DNA of 64,000 bases. Origin: Tulasnella sp. 424 (Eukaryota > Basidiomycota > Agaricomycetes > Cantharellales > Tulasnellaceae). The translations under genes and the position numbers were made by a program. Position 1 is the first letter of the stretch; each line of letters opens with the position of its first letter. The notes beneath the pieces were generated by a model, which saw nothing but the letters and a program-made list of their open reading frames with translations, was not told where the DNA came from and searched no databases. The stretch is from the NCBI GenBank assembly GCA_019633425.1, contig WSUB01000085.1, positions 62,001-126,000 of the forward strand. The letters run 5' to 3'. Shown piece after piece: positions 33,170 through 44,393 of the stretch.

Positions 33170-35453
33170 TCACGAAGGATGTAAACTTCTCGGGCTGGCG
33201 TCTGAACGCTGGCTATTGCTGGGTGGAATCCAGTGTAAGAAGATGCTGACGGGCAGCCGGATGCCTTCTGAGAGAACCTCTGGGCTTCAAAATGCACCGA
33301 TTCGACGTAGTTTGACCTTTGTATCATGTCGTTGTATGCGAATGGGCGGCTTATGAGCGAGCCCAAGACATAGCGGCCAATAGGTATGACACTTACATCG
33401 CAATAAACATGTTGACCTCATACCTCGCTCCGGGTCGGACAAGCGGAGAACTCCTCTCTTGCAGATCCATACAGCCGTTGAGGTCTTGAGCCATCTGAAT
33501 AGGCGTCATATAGCGACCACTCACGCTGCAAAGGCCACTGAGCACCGTCCACAGTGATCACCGCAGGCACAGTATTTCTTACCTATTGGGGACCACGTTG
33601 GCCATGATGTAGCGTTGGGCTACTTGTAGCTTTGGAAGACCGTTGGGATCGCCTGTCAGACGATGAAGCCAGGCTTTGCTGATCCCGTGTTCGTATTCCT
33701 CAGCGTTCTGCCACCTGACGAAGCTAAGTAGTGACGACGGTGGACCCCTTGCTGCGTTTCCCGAGTGGTGAAGATTGATGAATGACGACCAATCACCTCT
33801 AATTGGGAGTTCGACAGCAGCCAGGAGTCCGGCTCCAGTAGGTGGGCTCTCCGGAGGTCGACCAATAACTTCTCCTGTGCAGGACAGAATGTAGAACACG
33901 GCTTGCTTTGGTTCCTTGGCCCTTGTGTCCTGGATCTCGATCCTCCAGACGTCCTGGCTTTCCCCAATTGGTCTTGCGTCGATAACTTGATTCATTGACC
34001 ATCGGTGAAGCATTTCACATCCCAAGGAAAGGAAAAGCCTGGACAAAACAAATCTGCAAACCGATTAGAGAGTACACGGCCAGGTGCTTTCATTGATGAG
34101 CCATTACCGAAGGGCCACGGTAGCTTGGAGTGGGTGGTCTGGGCTCGACCAGAGATGGTCCGCAAGGGGAGAAAAGCCAACTTGAGATGAACTAAAAAAC
34201 CGATAGAGAAAAGAGTCTCCGTAAGATTCCCGAGTAGACTTCCCTTCTTCGACATGACGGACTATGCCGTTGGAGGGAGGAAGCAACAAAGACTGGACGT
34301 GCGGTTCCCTCCATTCTGGCACGCTGTCAGCACCTGGGCGTTTGGGCCCTCTGAAGACTAAGGGCTGAAGCTTAGACGGCGCAGCCCTTTTGTGATTAGA
34401 AGAATGACCACCGGACGAAACAGGGGCATGGACGTTTTGCGCAGGAAGAGAACCTCTAGTAGAAGTGCAAAGAGCGGCATCAAAGATTGGAACCGATGGC
34501 AGTGGTATCGCATCGTAGGCTGATTCGTCCCTCTGCGGCTGGTGAGGCAAGTATTCGTGGTCCGACAGTGTAGGGCGAGCAGCAGGGTTGTTCTGTATAC
34601 GATTTGGAGGAAAAGGCCCAAGGCCTGGTCGGGACGCCTGAGTGGACTGAGGTGGAGGCATCAACCGAGAGTCAAGAAGTTCTTGCTCCGAGGAGACCTC
34701 CTTTCTCTTTCCCTTTGAGATAAGCTTTGGTCTCTTTGGCCCACGGCCCCCATGCTCCCCTGATCCAGGTATTTCGTTCCGCTTCCTTTCGGTGACTGAC
34801 CAAGGCCCTCCACTTGTGGCGAGAAATGGTTTCGAAACCGACGGATCAGAGCTCCCAGCCTGGTTTGAATCGCCTGATCCTATAGTGAAGGAACCAGAGT
34901 CTGCATCACGGTGTTCACTAACGGTTGCTTGGCGTGATGGCGATGGGTTTTCCATGGGTGCGTTTGGGATATTTCCAAAGCCTGAAGTTAGGTTAGATAT
35001 GGGGATAGCTATCGAATTGTCGGGTTCAGAGGATCGGTCGGGGGTAAATATTCCGAAGGGTTGAACGCGGGACGTAGAAAAAGCAGAGGATTCAGCAAGG
35101 TTTGGAGCTGCCTGATCTCCGAACGCTCTCCCATCCGCATTAGAGGTTGATTGGAATGCTGAAGAAAAGCCCAAAGTTGCTGAAGAGAATGGATTGACAG
35201 GCTGATGTCCAACATCAACGGCATGCGGAGAGTGGTGAGAAGTCGACGGACTACCAGCATCTGCGTTACTGGATAAAGTCGTGGTTGATTGTACTGGAGA
35301 AGCAGAGACCGATCCTCCTGCGGCAGGTTTACTGCTGAGCAGGTCGATCAGTTCGGACTTCTTCAACTTGGAGTATCCGCTCAAGCCCATTTCTTTGCAC
35401 ATCTTCTTGAGAACATCCACCTTCTCCTTTGAGAGAGCTTCTGAGGTTGTCAT
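33170..35453 (-). CDS. SAP-domain protein of unknown function
   Basis: Four exons in phase (35453-34108, 34038-33583, 33525-33397, 33284-33170) give 681 residues; a 48-nt in-frame segment near 34200 may be a further intron. The N-terminus is a SAP motif (VDVLKKMCKEMGLSGYSKLK, KSELIDLLSS), a DNA/RNA-binding helix pair found in chromatin and SUMO-ligase proteins. A disordered Ser/Pro-rich stretch of about 380 residues with a basic, nuclear-signal-like patch (GRGPKRPKLISKGKRKEV) follows. The last 230 residues are folded-looking (LFLSLGCEMLHRW, VWRIEIQDTRAKE, QVAQRYIMANVV, IRLPVSIFLHWIPPSNS). I see no SP-RING, so it is not a complete PIAS/Siz ligase. Nuclear location is inferred. Confidence 0.75.
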
Positions 35454-35776
35454 GTTGACTTCTAAGGCTTTAGCTGTTTTTCTGAGTTTTTGTGGACGTT
35501 GACGTTGACTTTAGTTGGGTCGTTGGATGTGAAAGCTATCACGTGTTTTAGCGGAGGAAACGCATCTAAGGAACTGCCCCGGTGCCGTATCGGGCTGGCA
35601 GTAAGATATCGATGTTGTCGAGGTACAGCATCACTGAGACCTCTGTAAAAGCATACTCGAGGAGGAGAGATGAACAAAACCAGAAGAATTAGATGTCTTT
35701 CCTCACTCCAAAAGTCAGGTCCCGTTCAAGTCGGAGGAAAGAGCTTTGCAACAAGAATACGAATCTACAGCTAGTA
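35454..35776. other. Intergenic between SAP gene and SYF1
   Basis: Serves as the SYF1 3' flank and the SAP-gene promoter. No gene seen. Confidence 0.5.
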
Positions 35777-38700
35777 TTACAGGTCCTCGTCGTCGATTTG
35801 TATCTCGTCGGTGTTGCCCTGGGGCCCTTCTTCTGCTTGTTGGATGGTTGTCCGGTCTTTGGAGGGGACGAAGGCCGGACCTTTCGTTCCCAGCGCCTCT
35901 CTCTCCATTGCAGCCATGGGATCCGAAGCGCCTTTGTGTTCGGCTTCGATTTCCTGAGCACCGCCTTGGCGAGAGCTCAATGCCTGCGCAGCGAGGTAAG
36001 ACGCCTCTGTGTTGTACTGCGCTTGGACACTTCGTTTGATCCTGAACACAACGATGGCCATCAGTATTTGGAGAAACGAGATAAGAGGTGTGAAGTACGC
36101 GTACCTGAGCATCTCTCTGAAGGTATCCTCTGACCCGTGTTCCATTTCGAACGAGTTCCATTCTTGCCAGAATTTGGTGTCCACTCGCGGATCGCAGAAT
36201 TGAGAAGCATGAGCATAGATGGCACGAGCACGGTCGATTTCGCCCAGCTTCCGCTCCATTGCAGCAAATCGCAAGCACATCTGCGCCGTTTGGCGATTGG
36301 GTAGTACCTCAATAGCCTTTTCATAGATGGGTCGTGTTGCAGGCAAACCGAAGTTGGCGGTGGCTTTGGCGATGTAGACGGTGTACATCTAAATAGGAAA
36401 ACCGGCTTAACAAAAGACAGCGGTATAAAAGTTGCTAGTAGACTTACTTCGAATTTGTCCTCATCGCCAACGGCTTGACAAGCGCGATCCAAAATGGTCA
36501 TGGAACGTTTTGCCAATCCGTGCTCCTCTTCCAATTGGGCGTACATAAGGAACAATGGCTTGCAATGCTTCTGAGGACATTGCTCCAAAGCCTGCTCGAA
36601 CAGGTCTCTTGCACGTTCTAGCTTCTTGCCACCGTACCGTTTGACGAACTTGGCCAAGTAAATGTTCCAGATTTCGAACGCCACCGGATAGGTAAAAAGC
36701 TCGACACCCCGTTCGTAGACCTTGAAGCTCTCCTCGAAGTACTTGTTCTCTTCCAAGAAGGCGGCGTAGTTGACGATGACCTGTGCGTTGGCAATTCGTA
36801 GTTCGAGGATCTTGTCGTAGACAGCTTTGGTGGTTTCGACATCGCCAATGGACTCCTCTAAATCGACATAGAACGACCAAAGCTTTAGTGACTTGAACAA
36901 GCGAGCTTGGACTGGGAGCGACTGGTCGTGATAGTTGATCTTCGTATTCTTGGGAACTGCAGCCGCACGTTGCATGACGCGGATAGCTTCATCGTAATTC
37001 CTGCAAGTTATTTGATAAGAACGAGGTCGGTGAGAGAATGAAGGAAGCCTTACTCGTTCCGAAGTTCCATCTCAGCCCATTCACACCATATCTCTGCCAG
37101 GTCGTCCACAGTCTTGAAGTTGACCTTTGTCGCCTTTTCCAGAACTTTGCGGGCGCTCTCTAAGTCCGGGGCAGCTGTTTTACTTGCACCTCCCTCTTCG
37201 TAGAATCTCGCGAAGTTAACGTAAAGCATGTAATAGTTCGCAGTCGCTTTCTTCGGATTAATCGTCTTGAGGGCTTTGGTGTAGGTTTCTGCAACCTAGT
37301 CCAACAATGGGAAATGTTAGTTCTGGTGGAATTCTAGATTCTCGAATATCGCTGACCTTTTCGTCATTGTCCCCGTATAGGGTGACCCGCTTCTCCCATT
37401 CCTGGACGTCGTTGGGGTTCCGTCGCAGCAAGACCTCGTTCACAAGGAACGGCCGCCGGTCCATCAATTCCTCGAAATCCTTCATTTGCTCATCCAAGTC
37501 CTTCTCCGTCTCTGCAGCATCTTCATCGTCGGGTTCGGCATTGGCGATCATGTCCATCAGTCCGCTAATCAGGGTTTCTGAATATTCGGCGTAGGCATCG
37601 AAGATTTGGGTGAAATCGCGAACGGTGACCACATCGGCAAGCCCAACTTCGAAAGTCGCTTTCGCCTATCAAACGAGATTAGCTACTGACGAAGGGCTGG
37701 TGAAATGCAAGACTTACTCGATCGAACTCGGCTCGCTTTGTCCAATACGTGGCGAGGCCAGACCATAATCGACCAGCTTGGTCCTTGTAAACGGCTAATC
37801 CATCCTGCCTCACAATCTTATCGATATCCAGTCTTCGCGGACTCCTTGGATCCTCGTCTTCGTCGTAAGATGGAGGAGCTTTGGCACCATCCACAGTAGG
37901 TGGCCCAGCGAAACGTATGAGTTTCCCGTTAACACCGGCCGGCTGCTCCTGCTCCTTCTTTTCCTCTTCCGCCTTTTTCTCCTCTTCCTTCCTCCGCGCC
38001 GCCGCTTCGTCCGCCTCCTCGGCATCCAGCCCTACGTCCTCAGCGTACTTCTCCACTACCTCGATCCAGTCGCATAACAGTTGATACGGACTTTTGCCTT
38101 CGGGACTGGTGTACTCTCCCCGTGCAGCCCTTCGAGCGAGAGATAGTAGAAGCTTCGCCGCCTCCAAGGGTCGAGGGGAAGGATTTTCGTCTGAAAGAAG
38201 GATACTGGTGTATCTTTCGGTGATGGAAGGGTCGACAGCAAGATAACGGCGGTAAACCTTGACCAAGGTTTCACCTCCCTTCCCTTCCGCCCACTTGAGG
38301 TATGGTGGCCATATCCGTCCGTGAAGACTAGGAGGTAGAGTGCGTAATGCACGGTCAAAGGTTCTCCGGGCGTGAGTGTATGATATTGGAGGTGGGCAAA
38401 GTGGATGGGAGAATATGGATAGATACATGAGCCATAGTCTGGGCATCTGGAGAACCGCAAAACGCGTCAGCCAGTGTCAGCGGTTGAGCGGCGGGGTGGC
38501 ACGTACATTTGGTAACCACATAAGCGCACGCTCGAAAAGAGCAACTAGTGTCCTCCACTCGGGCCAGCCAATGACGGGGTCCAGCCCTCCTTCATACGTT
38601 AATGCGTCGAGCTCCTCGTCCTCCAACGCTTCGCGCATCTCTGGAAATTTCTTCCTGCCACCTGCCCGTTTGGGTTTGATAGGTCGTCCTAGGACGAAAT

Positions 38701-39082
38701 TCATCCTGACTTGGAGGTAAGCCTTCCACAGCTTGAACGATACTGGGAAGTTAACAAGGGCGGATTCGAACAAGTAGGTCAACCGTTGGAGAGCGGTTCG
38801 GGCAATCGGCGTCGCAAGTTGACCCAAACGCTCGTTGACCTCTTCTGAATGCGGTGCTTTGGCTGAGCGTTGAAGAGTGGTTAAGCTCTCTTTTGTTGAG
38901 TGGATTGAAGTCCACCATTGCCGGAAGGATGTCGCGTTTCTGAGTAAATCCTCTTCGCGGTGGATGTCTGCCGCCGTAAGAAGGTCGGGGTGAGTTGAAG
39001 GTTTGGGCACCGGGAAAGAGACAGGGAACAGAGAAGCTAGAGCTTCTACGGTAGGCTCGCTGTCGTCGGAAGGATGCGCCAT
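35777..39082 (-). CDS. SYF1: Pre-mRNA-splicing factor SYF1 (XAB2 orthologue)
   Basis: Seven exons in phase (39082-38507, 38446-37718, 37665-37357, 37295-37054, 37000-36448, 36388-36105, 36041-35777) give 985 residues, the usual SYF1 size. HAT (half-a-TPR) repeats run through the protein: FRQWWTSIHSTKESLTTLQR, SFKLWKAYLQVRMN, WLMYLSIFSHPL, AEIWCEWAEMELRNENYDEA, LWSFYVDLEESIGDVETTKA, EIWNIYLAKFVKRYGGKKLE and ARAIYAHASQFCDPR. An insertion rich in Lys and Glu (RRKEEEKKAEEEKKEQEQ) separates two blocks. The C-terminus is FVPSKDRTTIQQAEE and an acidic DEIQIDDEDL. SYF1 is a scaffold of the NineTeen/Prp19-associated complex in the activated spliceosome. Confidence 0.93.
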
Positions 39083-39708
39083 TTATGGGCTGGTGCGAGA
39101 CCAGTCCAACCCGCGATGCAATTACTTGAGTAGAGTTTCTCACAGTTGAACTCTTCACCCTCCGCATCATCCCCCAGCTCGAGACGCGAATTCATCGACA
39201 AATGCCCTTCGATTTTGAATATAGCAGTTCAAGAAAATTTACTGCAATCGCTTTTACCCTTAAAATGACACGATGCTCTTTATTCCAAGGCATTCCGGCA
39301 AGCCCCGGCCGAAGCATCGAATCTGACCTTGTAGAGAGAGCGACATCATAGCTTGATCAACCCAGTCAAATTGCTTAGGAGTGCGGGACTCTTTTGCACG
39401 AGGATATATGACCGTTTGGATTGACATCGACACCTTGCGCCTTCACCTCCCTCCCTCTCGCCCAATTGACGACGCCCTCGGGGGCAACACATGAGTATTG
39501 ACGCATGTCCAGTTCATTTGACTTCTAACGTTATAAATATATGCTCTAGGAGACATGAATCAGTGCGAGTGTTGTCGGCATCAACGGTTCTTCTGAGTTC
39601 GCGTTGTGGCGGGTGCACGCGCATTATTTATAAACAAACGCGGAGATAAGCGAGCTCCGCACCGACAACTTTTTGGAGTGTCCTTCAGCCTCACCAAAGA
39701 CACCCACC
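39083..39708. promoter_or_regulatory. Divergent promoter (SYF1 and heme lyase)
   Basis: 626 bp between the start codons. On the heme lyase side there are two AT-rich boxes, TTATAAATATATGC near 39530 and ATTTATAAACAAAC near 39627, either of which could act as a TATA element. Confidence 0.5.
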
Positions 39709-40503
39709 ATGTCAGACGACAGCGGATCGCATTTGCATTCAGAGGAATCCACACAAGGCAAATGTCCAGTAGATCACGCTAGTCGAGAAAAATGGGCGAC
39801 TCTGAACCAATCTTCCCCTGGATCCAATCCGCACAACCCCCACCAACCAGGCGGAACTCTTCCAATGGAGCGTGAAACGTCTTCGATTCCAAGATTAGAC
39901 GGCGACAAATGGGTTTATCCATCTCAAGCACAGTTCTATGACGCCATGGCCCGCAAGAACCACAGTCCCCGAGCCGACGATATGAAGGTTATTGTCCCGA
40001 TCCATAATGCCGTGAACGAACGTGCTTGGCAAGAAGTCTTGAAGTGGGAACAAGGTCGAGGAGGAGAAAAGTGCGGTGGTCTCAAGCTTGTGAGCTTTAA
40101 GGGCAATGCTCACAAACTCACGCCAAAGGCGCGACTGAAAATGTTGCTCGGGTACGTCTCCCTAATCCTGTCACCGAAGTCATGAGTACGATCTCCTGCA
40201 TCTGCTGATTTACGGTATATCGCTGCCGTATTTTCTTTTGCTTCTTCCACATCCCCTGATAGGTACCAAGCCCCCTTTGATCGACACGATTGGCTCGTGG
40301 ACCGTTGCGGAGTACGAATGCGCTACGTTATCGACTTCTATACCGGTCGTGCGGATCCCAATACATCATCTCCTACCGGAAACACATCCTTCTATCTTGA
40401 TGTTCGGCCCGCCCTGGATAATTTCGAGGGAATCAAGATGAGATTCGGCAAGTTCTGGGACCGATGGGTCGGCAACACTGCTCGGCCGACACAGAGCAGT
40501 TAG
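39709..40503 (+). CDS. CYC3: Holocytochrome c synthase (cytochrome c heme lyase)
   Basis: Two exons (39709-40151 and 40263-40503) give 227 residues. It has the heme-regulatory CPV motif ([13 protein letters not shown]) and the heme lyase blocks [88 protein letters not shown] and [20 protein letters not shown]. The conserved histidine of IPIHNAVNE is present (here VPIHNAVNE). The enzyme attaches heme to apocytochrome c in the mitochondrial intermembrane space. It could act on c or c1; fungal genomes usually have one or two such genes. The ATG at 39709 is in CACCATGTC context. Confidence 0.92.
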
Positions 40504-40869
40504 ACTTTTTATCATAGACCTCCGATATCTACTGTGCGATCACTCGCTGAACTAATTTATATTGTATCTGCGTCGCCCTCGTGCCTCTCTTCCTCTTGCC
40601 CATGAGGAGCCTATGTCTCACATCCCCTGTACTTTTCCCGATGGGATAGGGTTATCTAGACCGAGTGAAAAGAATTCTATGAGTGTGATTGATCATGCCC
40701 TTTTCGATGCCCGACCGAAAACCTGGGTCCCGAGTCAAGTTAGGAGCTCAGGGTATATAAGGGAGGGCCCTTTTTTAACAGTCTCCCCCCATCTGCGCAA
40801 CCAGAAAACTCGAGTCTTACCACTTTCTCGCACGAACTAAACTCTTACACCGCTTCTCAATCATCAACA
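40504..40869 (+). promoter_or_regulatory. Metallothionein promoter and 5' leader
   Basis: A TATATAA box lies at 40754-40760, 110 bp before the ATG. It is followed by the CT-rich stretch GTCTCCCCCCATCTGCGC and the A-rich leader CAATCATCAACA that fungal highly expressed genes typically show. Metal-responsive elements could not be identified with confidence. Confidence 0.6.
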
Positions 40870-41099
40870 ATGCTCTCAGTCAGTCTGTCGCTTTCTCCCT
40901 GACTGTGCCCCTTTTGCTGACTTAAAAGGACATTTGCTTTGGCTAGATTGATATTACCCTGTCCTCCTCTCACTGTGGAGAGTCCCAATGCACTTGCGGA
41001 GATAGGTGAGGGCTTGCGAGCGAAGCTGGCGACGAGCTCTGACTGAAATTCCTTCACTCACCCAGCTGCCAGTGCAAGCCCGGAGAGTGCAAGTGCTAA
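40870..41099 (+). CDS. Metallothionein, 33 residues, 7 cysteines
   Basis: Three exons (40870-40878, 40947-41005, 41066-41099) splice in phase to a 33-residue peptide. Cysteines fall at 13, 18, 20, 24, 26, 31 and 33: HCGESQCTCGDSCQC then KPGECKC at the C-terminus. The CxC pairs and seven cysteines match small fungal copper metallothioneins of the Neurospora/Agaricus type, although the first spacing is C-x4-C-x-C. These peptides bind Cu(I) or Zn in the cytosol. The gene is too short and too split to appear as an open reading frame. Support comes from GT-AG borders, exact phase, and a TATA box with a typical leader. The first 12 residues are the least certain because exon 1 is only 9 nt. Confidence 0.78.
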
Positions 41100-41242
41100 A
41101 CGAAGCTATCCACGCCGTAAACCAATGGAGGAATTTGTAATCGGGACTCGATGCACCAACTCCTTTGCATTATGAACCTAAATCAATGACTGTAACTGAT
41201 GAACCTATCCGTTGCTTCGAGTGTCACGAGAACGCCGCGCGT

Positions 41243-42706
41243 TCACGACCCCAAAATACTCCGTTCTGAAATTAGGGCTCGTGATCACAATCGAGATTAT
41301 CACTGAGTACGTTTCCTTACCAAGTTCCTCGTAGCGCCGTTTCCTCTGCGGATCCACCCGGGCCAACGTACGTAGTCCTTCCACACAGTCGGACCTTAGT
41401 TTATCCGCGTCCTGCGCCTCGTGTCGGAGAAGCAATCGTTTGTAGTGAACAATAGCCTCAATACACCCTATACCAAGGCGTAGATAGTGAGTTAAAAGTC
41501 TTGCTGAGTATAAGCTTTTGCATTACGTACATTTACTGTCCGGCTCTATGTCCAGCAATTCTTGAACCACAGCAATCTCTCGCTCTAAGATCCGAGCGTC
41601 ATCACCTTTGTCAAGGCAAAGTTAGCGGCTAAACTAGCGCCGGGTCCGACAAGGAGTCACCTGAGCCAATAAGCCACCTATGGTATAGCCAAGCGCTTCG
41701 GTCATTAGGATCTGTGTAGAAGGCTTGCTTAACTAGCTCCAATTCTGTTAACGAGGTGCAAGGGAGCTTCTGTGAGCTCCTTACTCGACCGATTCACCAA
41801 CATCACCCACCTTGATCCTTCACCTCCTGCTCCGTTTTATCCCCACTCTCCCACAGAGCCGGAAGAATTTTCGATCGCTGATGCCATGCACTAAAATTAG
41901 AGAAATTGGACTCGATTTTCTTGAGTGTGAATGCTAGCTCCGATGCGAGAGGCCGAGAATCTGGTGATGACGCCACCACATAGCGGCGATAGCTCCACGC
42001 GTGGACTTCCAAACGCAGTAAGTCCTAGCCACCTACAGAACGAGATGGATCTCACAGTTTCGGGAGTCAGCATCCAGCATTTTCTCGCAGACAGCCAATT
42101 CCTTTGCCCAATTTGATCTCTTCCAGCCTAGAGGGTCATTCGGCGTTCCAGGTTCGCCGTTCTCCTCTGTTCCCGGACCATTGGGTGTATTTTCTAGGCA
42201 CCATCGACGGTGGTTCCAGATCCAGTAGACCTTAGGATGTTGTCGAAGCGCGGCAAAGGTGAGTTGGAGTTCAGACGCTAGTATATTGTTGACCTCTTCG
42301 GTTGACCTGGAGTGATGGTAGCAAGCGCGGTAGACTTGTGGGAAAAGAAACGTACTTTGACGGGAATAGACCGTTTGTTAGAATATCTCTCCGATAGTTC
42401 CATACTGTGTATAGTTCAGGATTCGCTCGAATCAGTTGTGTGGTGAGGTCGAACGCCTCCTGAGACCATTCTTTTGCAATTTTCTAACAGCAGCCATTAG
42501 AGGTGAAATTGGTTTATGAGTTATTGACACACCTTGCTTATCACATTATTATAAAGGCCAAGATACTCTTGGATCTTAGATGCCTCTTTCTGGCGACGAG
42601 CCTCAATATCTTGCGGGCTCTGCCTAACGCGGCTGACTCCGTGAGACTGCGACTGGAGAATTAGATCCGACCCTCGAGTTCTTTTTTAGCAATATTCATT
42701 CACCAT
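41243..42706 (-). CDS. BET4: Rab geranylgeranyltransferase alpha subunit
   Basis: Nine exons in phase (42706-42704, 42652-42533, 42483-42356, 42306-42056, 42005-41811, 41744-41661, 41605-41531, 41467-41321, 41265-41243) give 341 residues. PFTA repeats are clear: [78 protein letters not shown] and [16 protein letters not shown]. The protein prenylates Rab GTPases together with the beta subunit and the Rab escort protein. The first coding exon is the ATG alone, directly followed by GTGAATG; the same family N-terminus ([16 protein letters not shown]) then starts exon 2. The final exon of 23 nt is the weakest part. It converges with the metallothionein gene. Confidence 0.88.
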
Positions 42707-42891
42707 TTGTGATTCTAGCTACAATAGGCTTTCCAATGTGTTTGGGTGATGGTGGACAGGCAAATCCCCGCAGCTCGCTCGGCGACGTCCTGTCAAGTCA
42801 CAACCCACGTGAACCTCCACCGGGGTGCCGAAAGACCCGCACCCGATCCCCCCCAGGAACCTCCACCCGAGCTATCCATTTAAACCATCGA
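42707..42891. promoter_or_regulatory. Divergent promoter (BET4 and 42892 gene)
   Basis: 185 bp between start codons, with a CACGTG-like ACCCACGTGAACC element near 42803 and no clear TATA box. Confidence 0.5.
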
Positions 42892-43855
42892 ATGAGTCGT
42901 CTCGCATCTCTCAAAGGCCCCTCCTCCCCTTCTCCTAATCCAGTCCGAGGTCAAAAGGCTCGCCAATCGCCTGCCAAGTCATCCCCGCAGAAGCGCGGGT
43001 CCCCCGGACCGTCACTATACGACCGGCTTGAACCAGATACAACACCTCCAACCGAATCTACGTATCACCGCAAGCTTCGGACGATTTTACTCGAGTTGAG
43101 AGGTGTAGTAAAGACATGGAATGATCTCGTGCTTGTGGATGGCCTCAAAGCGGCAAAAGGCTTAGTCGACGCCCGAACGGAACTTGAGTATGTTGAGCCT
43201 TCACTCACCGGTAAATTATGGCTCAACGAGCCTATGCTGGTCCGTACAGCAACTCTCTGGCAGCACTACCTTCCGATGTTCAACCCCGTCTCCGACTCGT
43301 CACTCCGAAGCTTGCGGTAATGGACGCTAAGCTTGATGACTTGCAAGGAGTTTTGCTTCGTCTGGTACGCCCATCATCACACCACCCACGAGGGAGTAAT
43401 AGGAATTCTGATGAGTCGCGACTCTTGAATAGCGCAAGCAATTTAAAAAGATGTCAAGTTTAGTGGAGTCGGTGGAGGCGCTGGTCATCGATGCATCCAA
43501 GACGAAAACATGGACATGGATATCTGAAGAACCTTTGTGGTTCACGTGGACACTTGAACGTTTTGGTCAGACCTCCACCGCTCGGTTCGACTCGAAGGAG
43601 TTAGGCTGACTTATAATACGGCGTTCTTGTTCAGCAACTCGACTGCCGACACTCCTTGCTCCCTATCATCGGTCACTCCACCTCTGTGTCGACATCGTGG
43701 AGCAGCTTAAACCGAATTCGGTCTCCTTCGAAGATTCACGTACCTACCTTCGGCAATGGATCGCTCAGCCTTGGCTGGCTGAAGCACCTTGGGACGACTG
43801 GGAACAAATTTGCGAAGTTGAAGTCGAGAGGTGGAAGGAATCAATTCCAAAATAG
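42892..43855 (+). CDS. Conserved-looking protein of unknown function
   Basis: Four exons in phase (42892-43187, 43250-43364, 43451-43565, 43635-43855) give 248 residues. A basic, Ser/Pro-rich N-terminus (SSPSPNPVRGQKARQSPAKS) precedes an all-helical body: YHRKLRTILLELRGVVKTWN, LRLVTPKLAVMDAKLDDLQG, SSLVESVEALVIDASKTKTW, CVDIVEQLKPNSVSFEDSRT and WEQICEVEVERWKESIPK. I do not recognise a named family. The splice regularity and helical pattern say it is a real gene. It is head-to-head with BET4. Confidence 0.75.
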
Positions 43856-44393
43856 GAGAACCGTCGGAATCCCGTTCGGGTATTTACTTCTGGGGTAATC
43901 CGCGATTGGCGCTTATAATTATCGTTCGACTCTGGTGACTCTCAAGATGTTCGGCTTGCGGCCATAAACCTGGAGAACATCGGCACGGACGCGTGTTCGG
44001 GCTCCTTGGGGGGAGTCGCAATGCACCCGCACAGTTGCCCTAGACCACTGGTTGCTATTTCATTTACTGGAGTATCCCCAGCGTTGTTGGTGATTTGAAG
44101 TAAATATGGACTGTGGTGGTTCACAGTGGAGGACCCGCGCTGAGGTGACGGTTGGTCATCGCTGACACCGGCAACTCGGCTTCCGGTGTTCCGAGGTCTC
44201 ACCCCTCCACACTTTGTGCTCATTCAGGCCGGCTTTCCCTTCCCCAGGCTCTCCACCCTGACATCTCATGGAAGAACCGTGATTCACCCCAGAGTAATTG
44301 GATTTTCTCTTCCGCATACTTAAACTCGGCGACTGCTTGATCAGTTCGCCGCCGAGCCAGCCTTTCTCACCTGAGTACTTCGCTGCGTCAACC
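43856..44393. other. Intergenic
   Basis: About 540 bp; promoter of the first monocarboxylate-type carrier. No gene or repeat seen. Confidence 0.5.

Noticed and set aside
35693..36133. 146-codon plus-strand frame overlapping the SYF1 3' end
   Set aside because: Antisense shadow of well-supported SYF1 exons.
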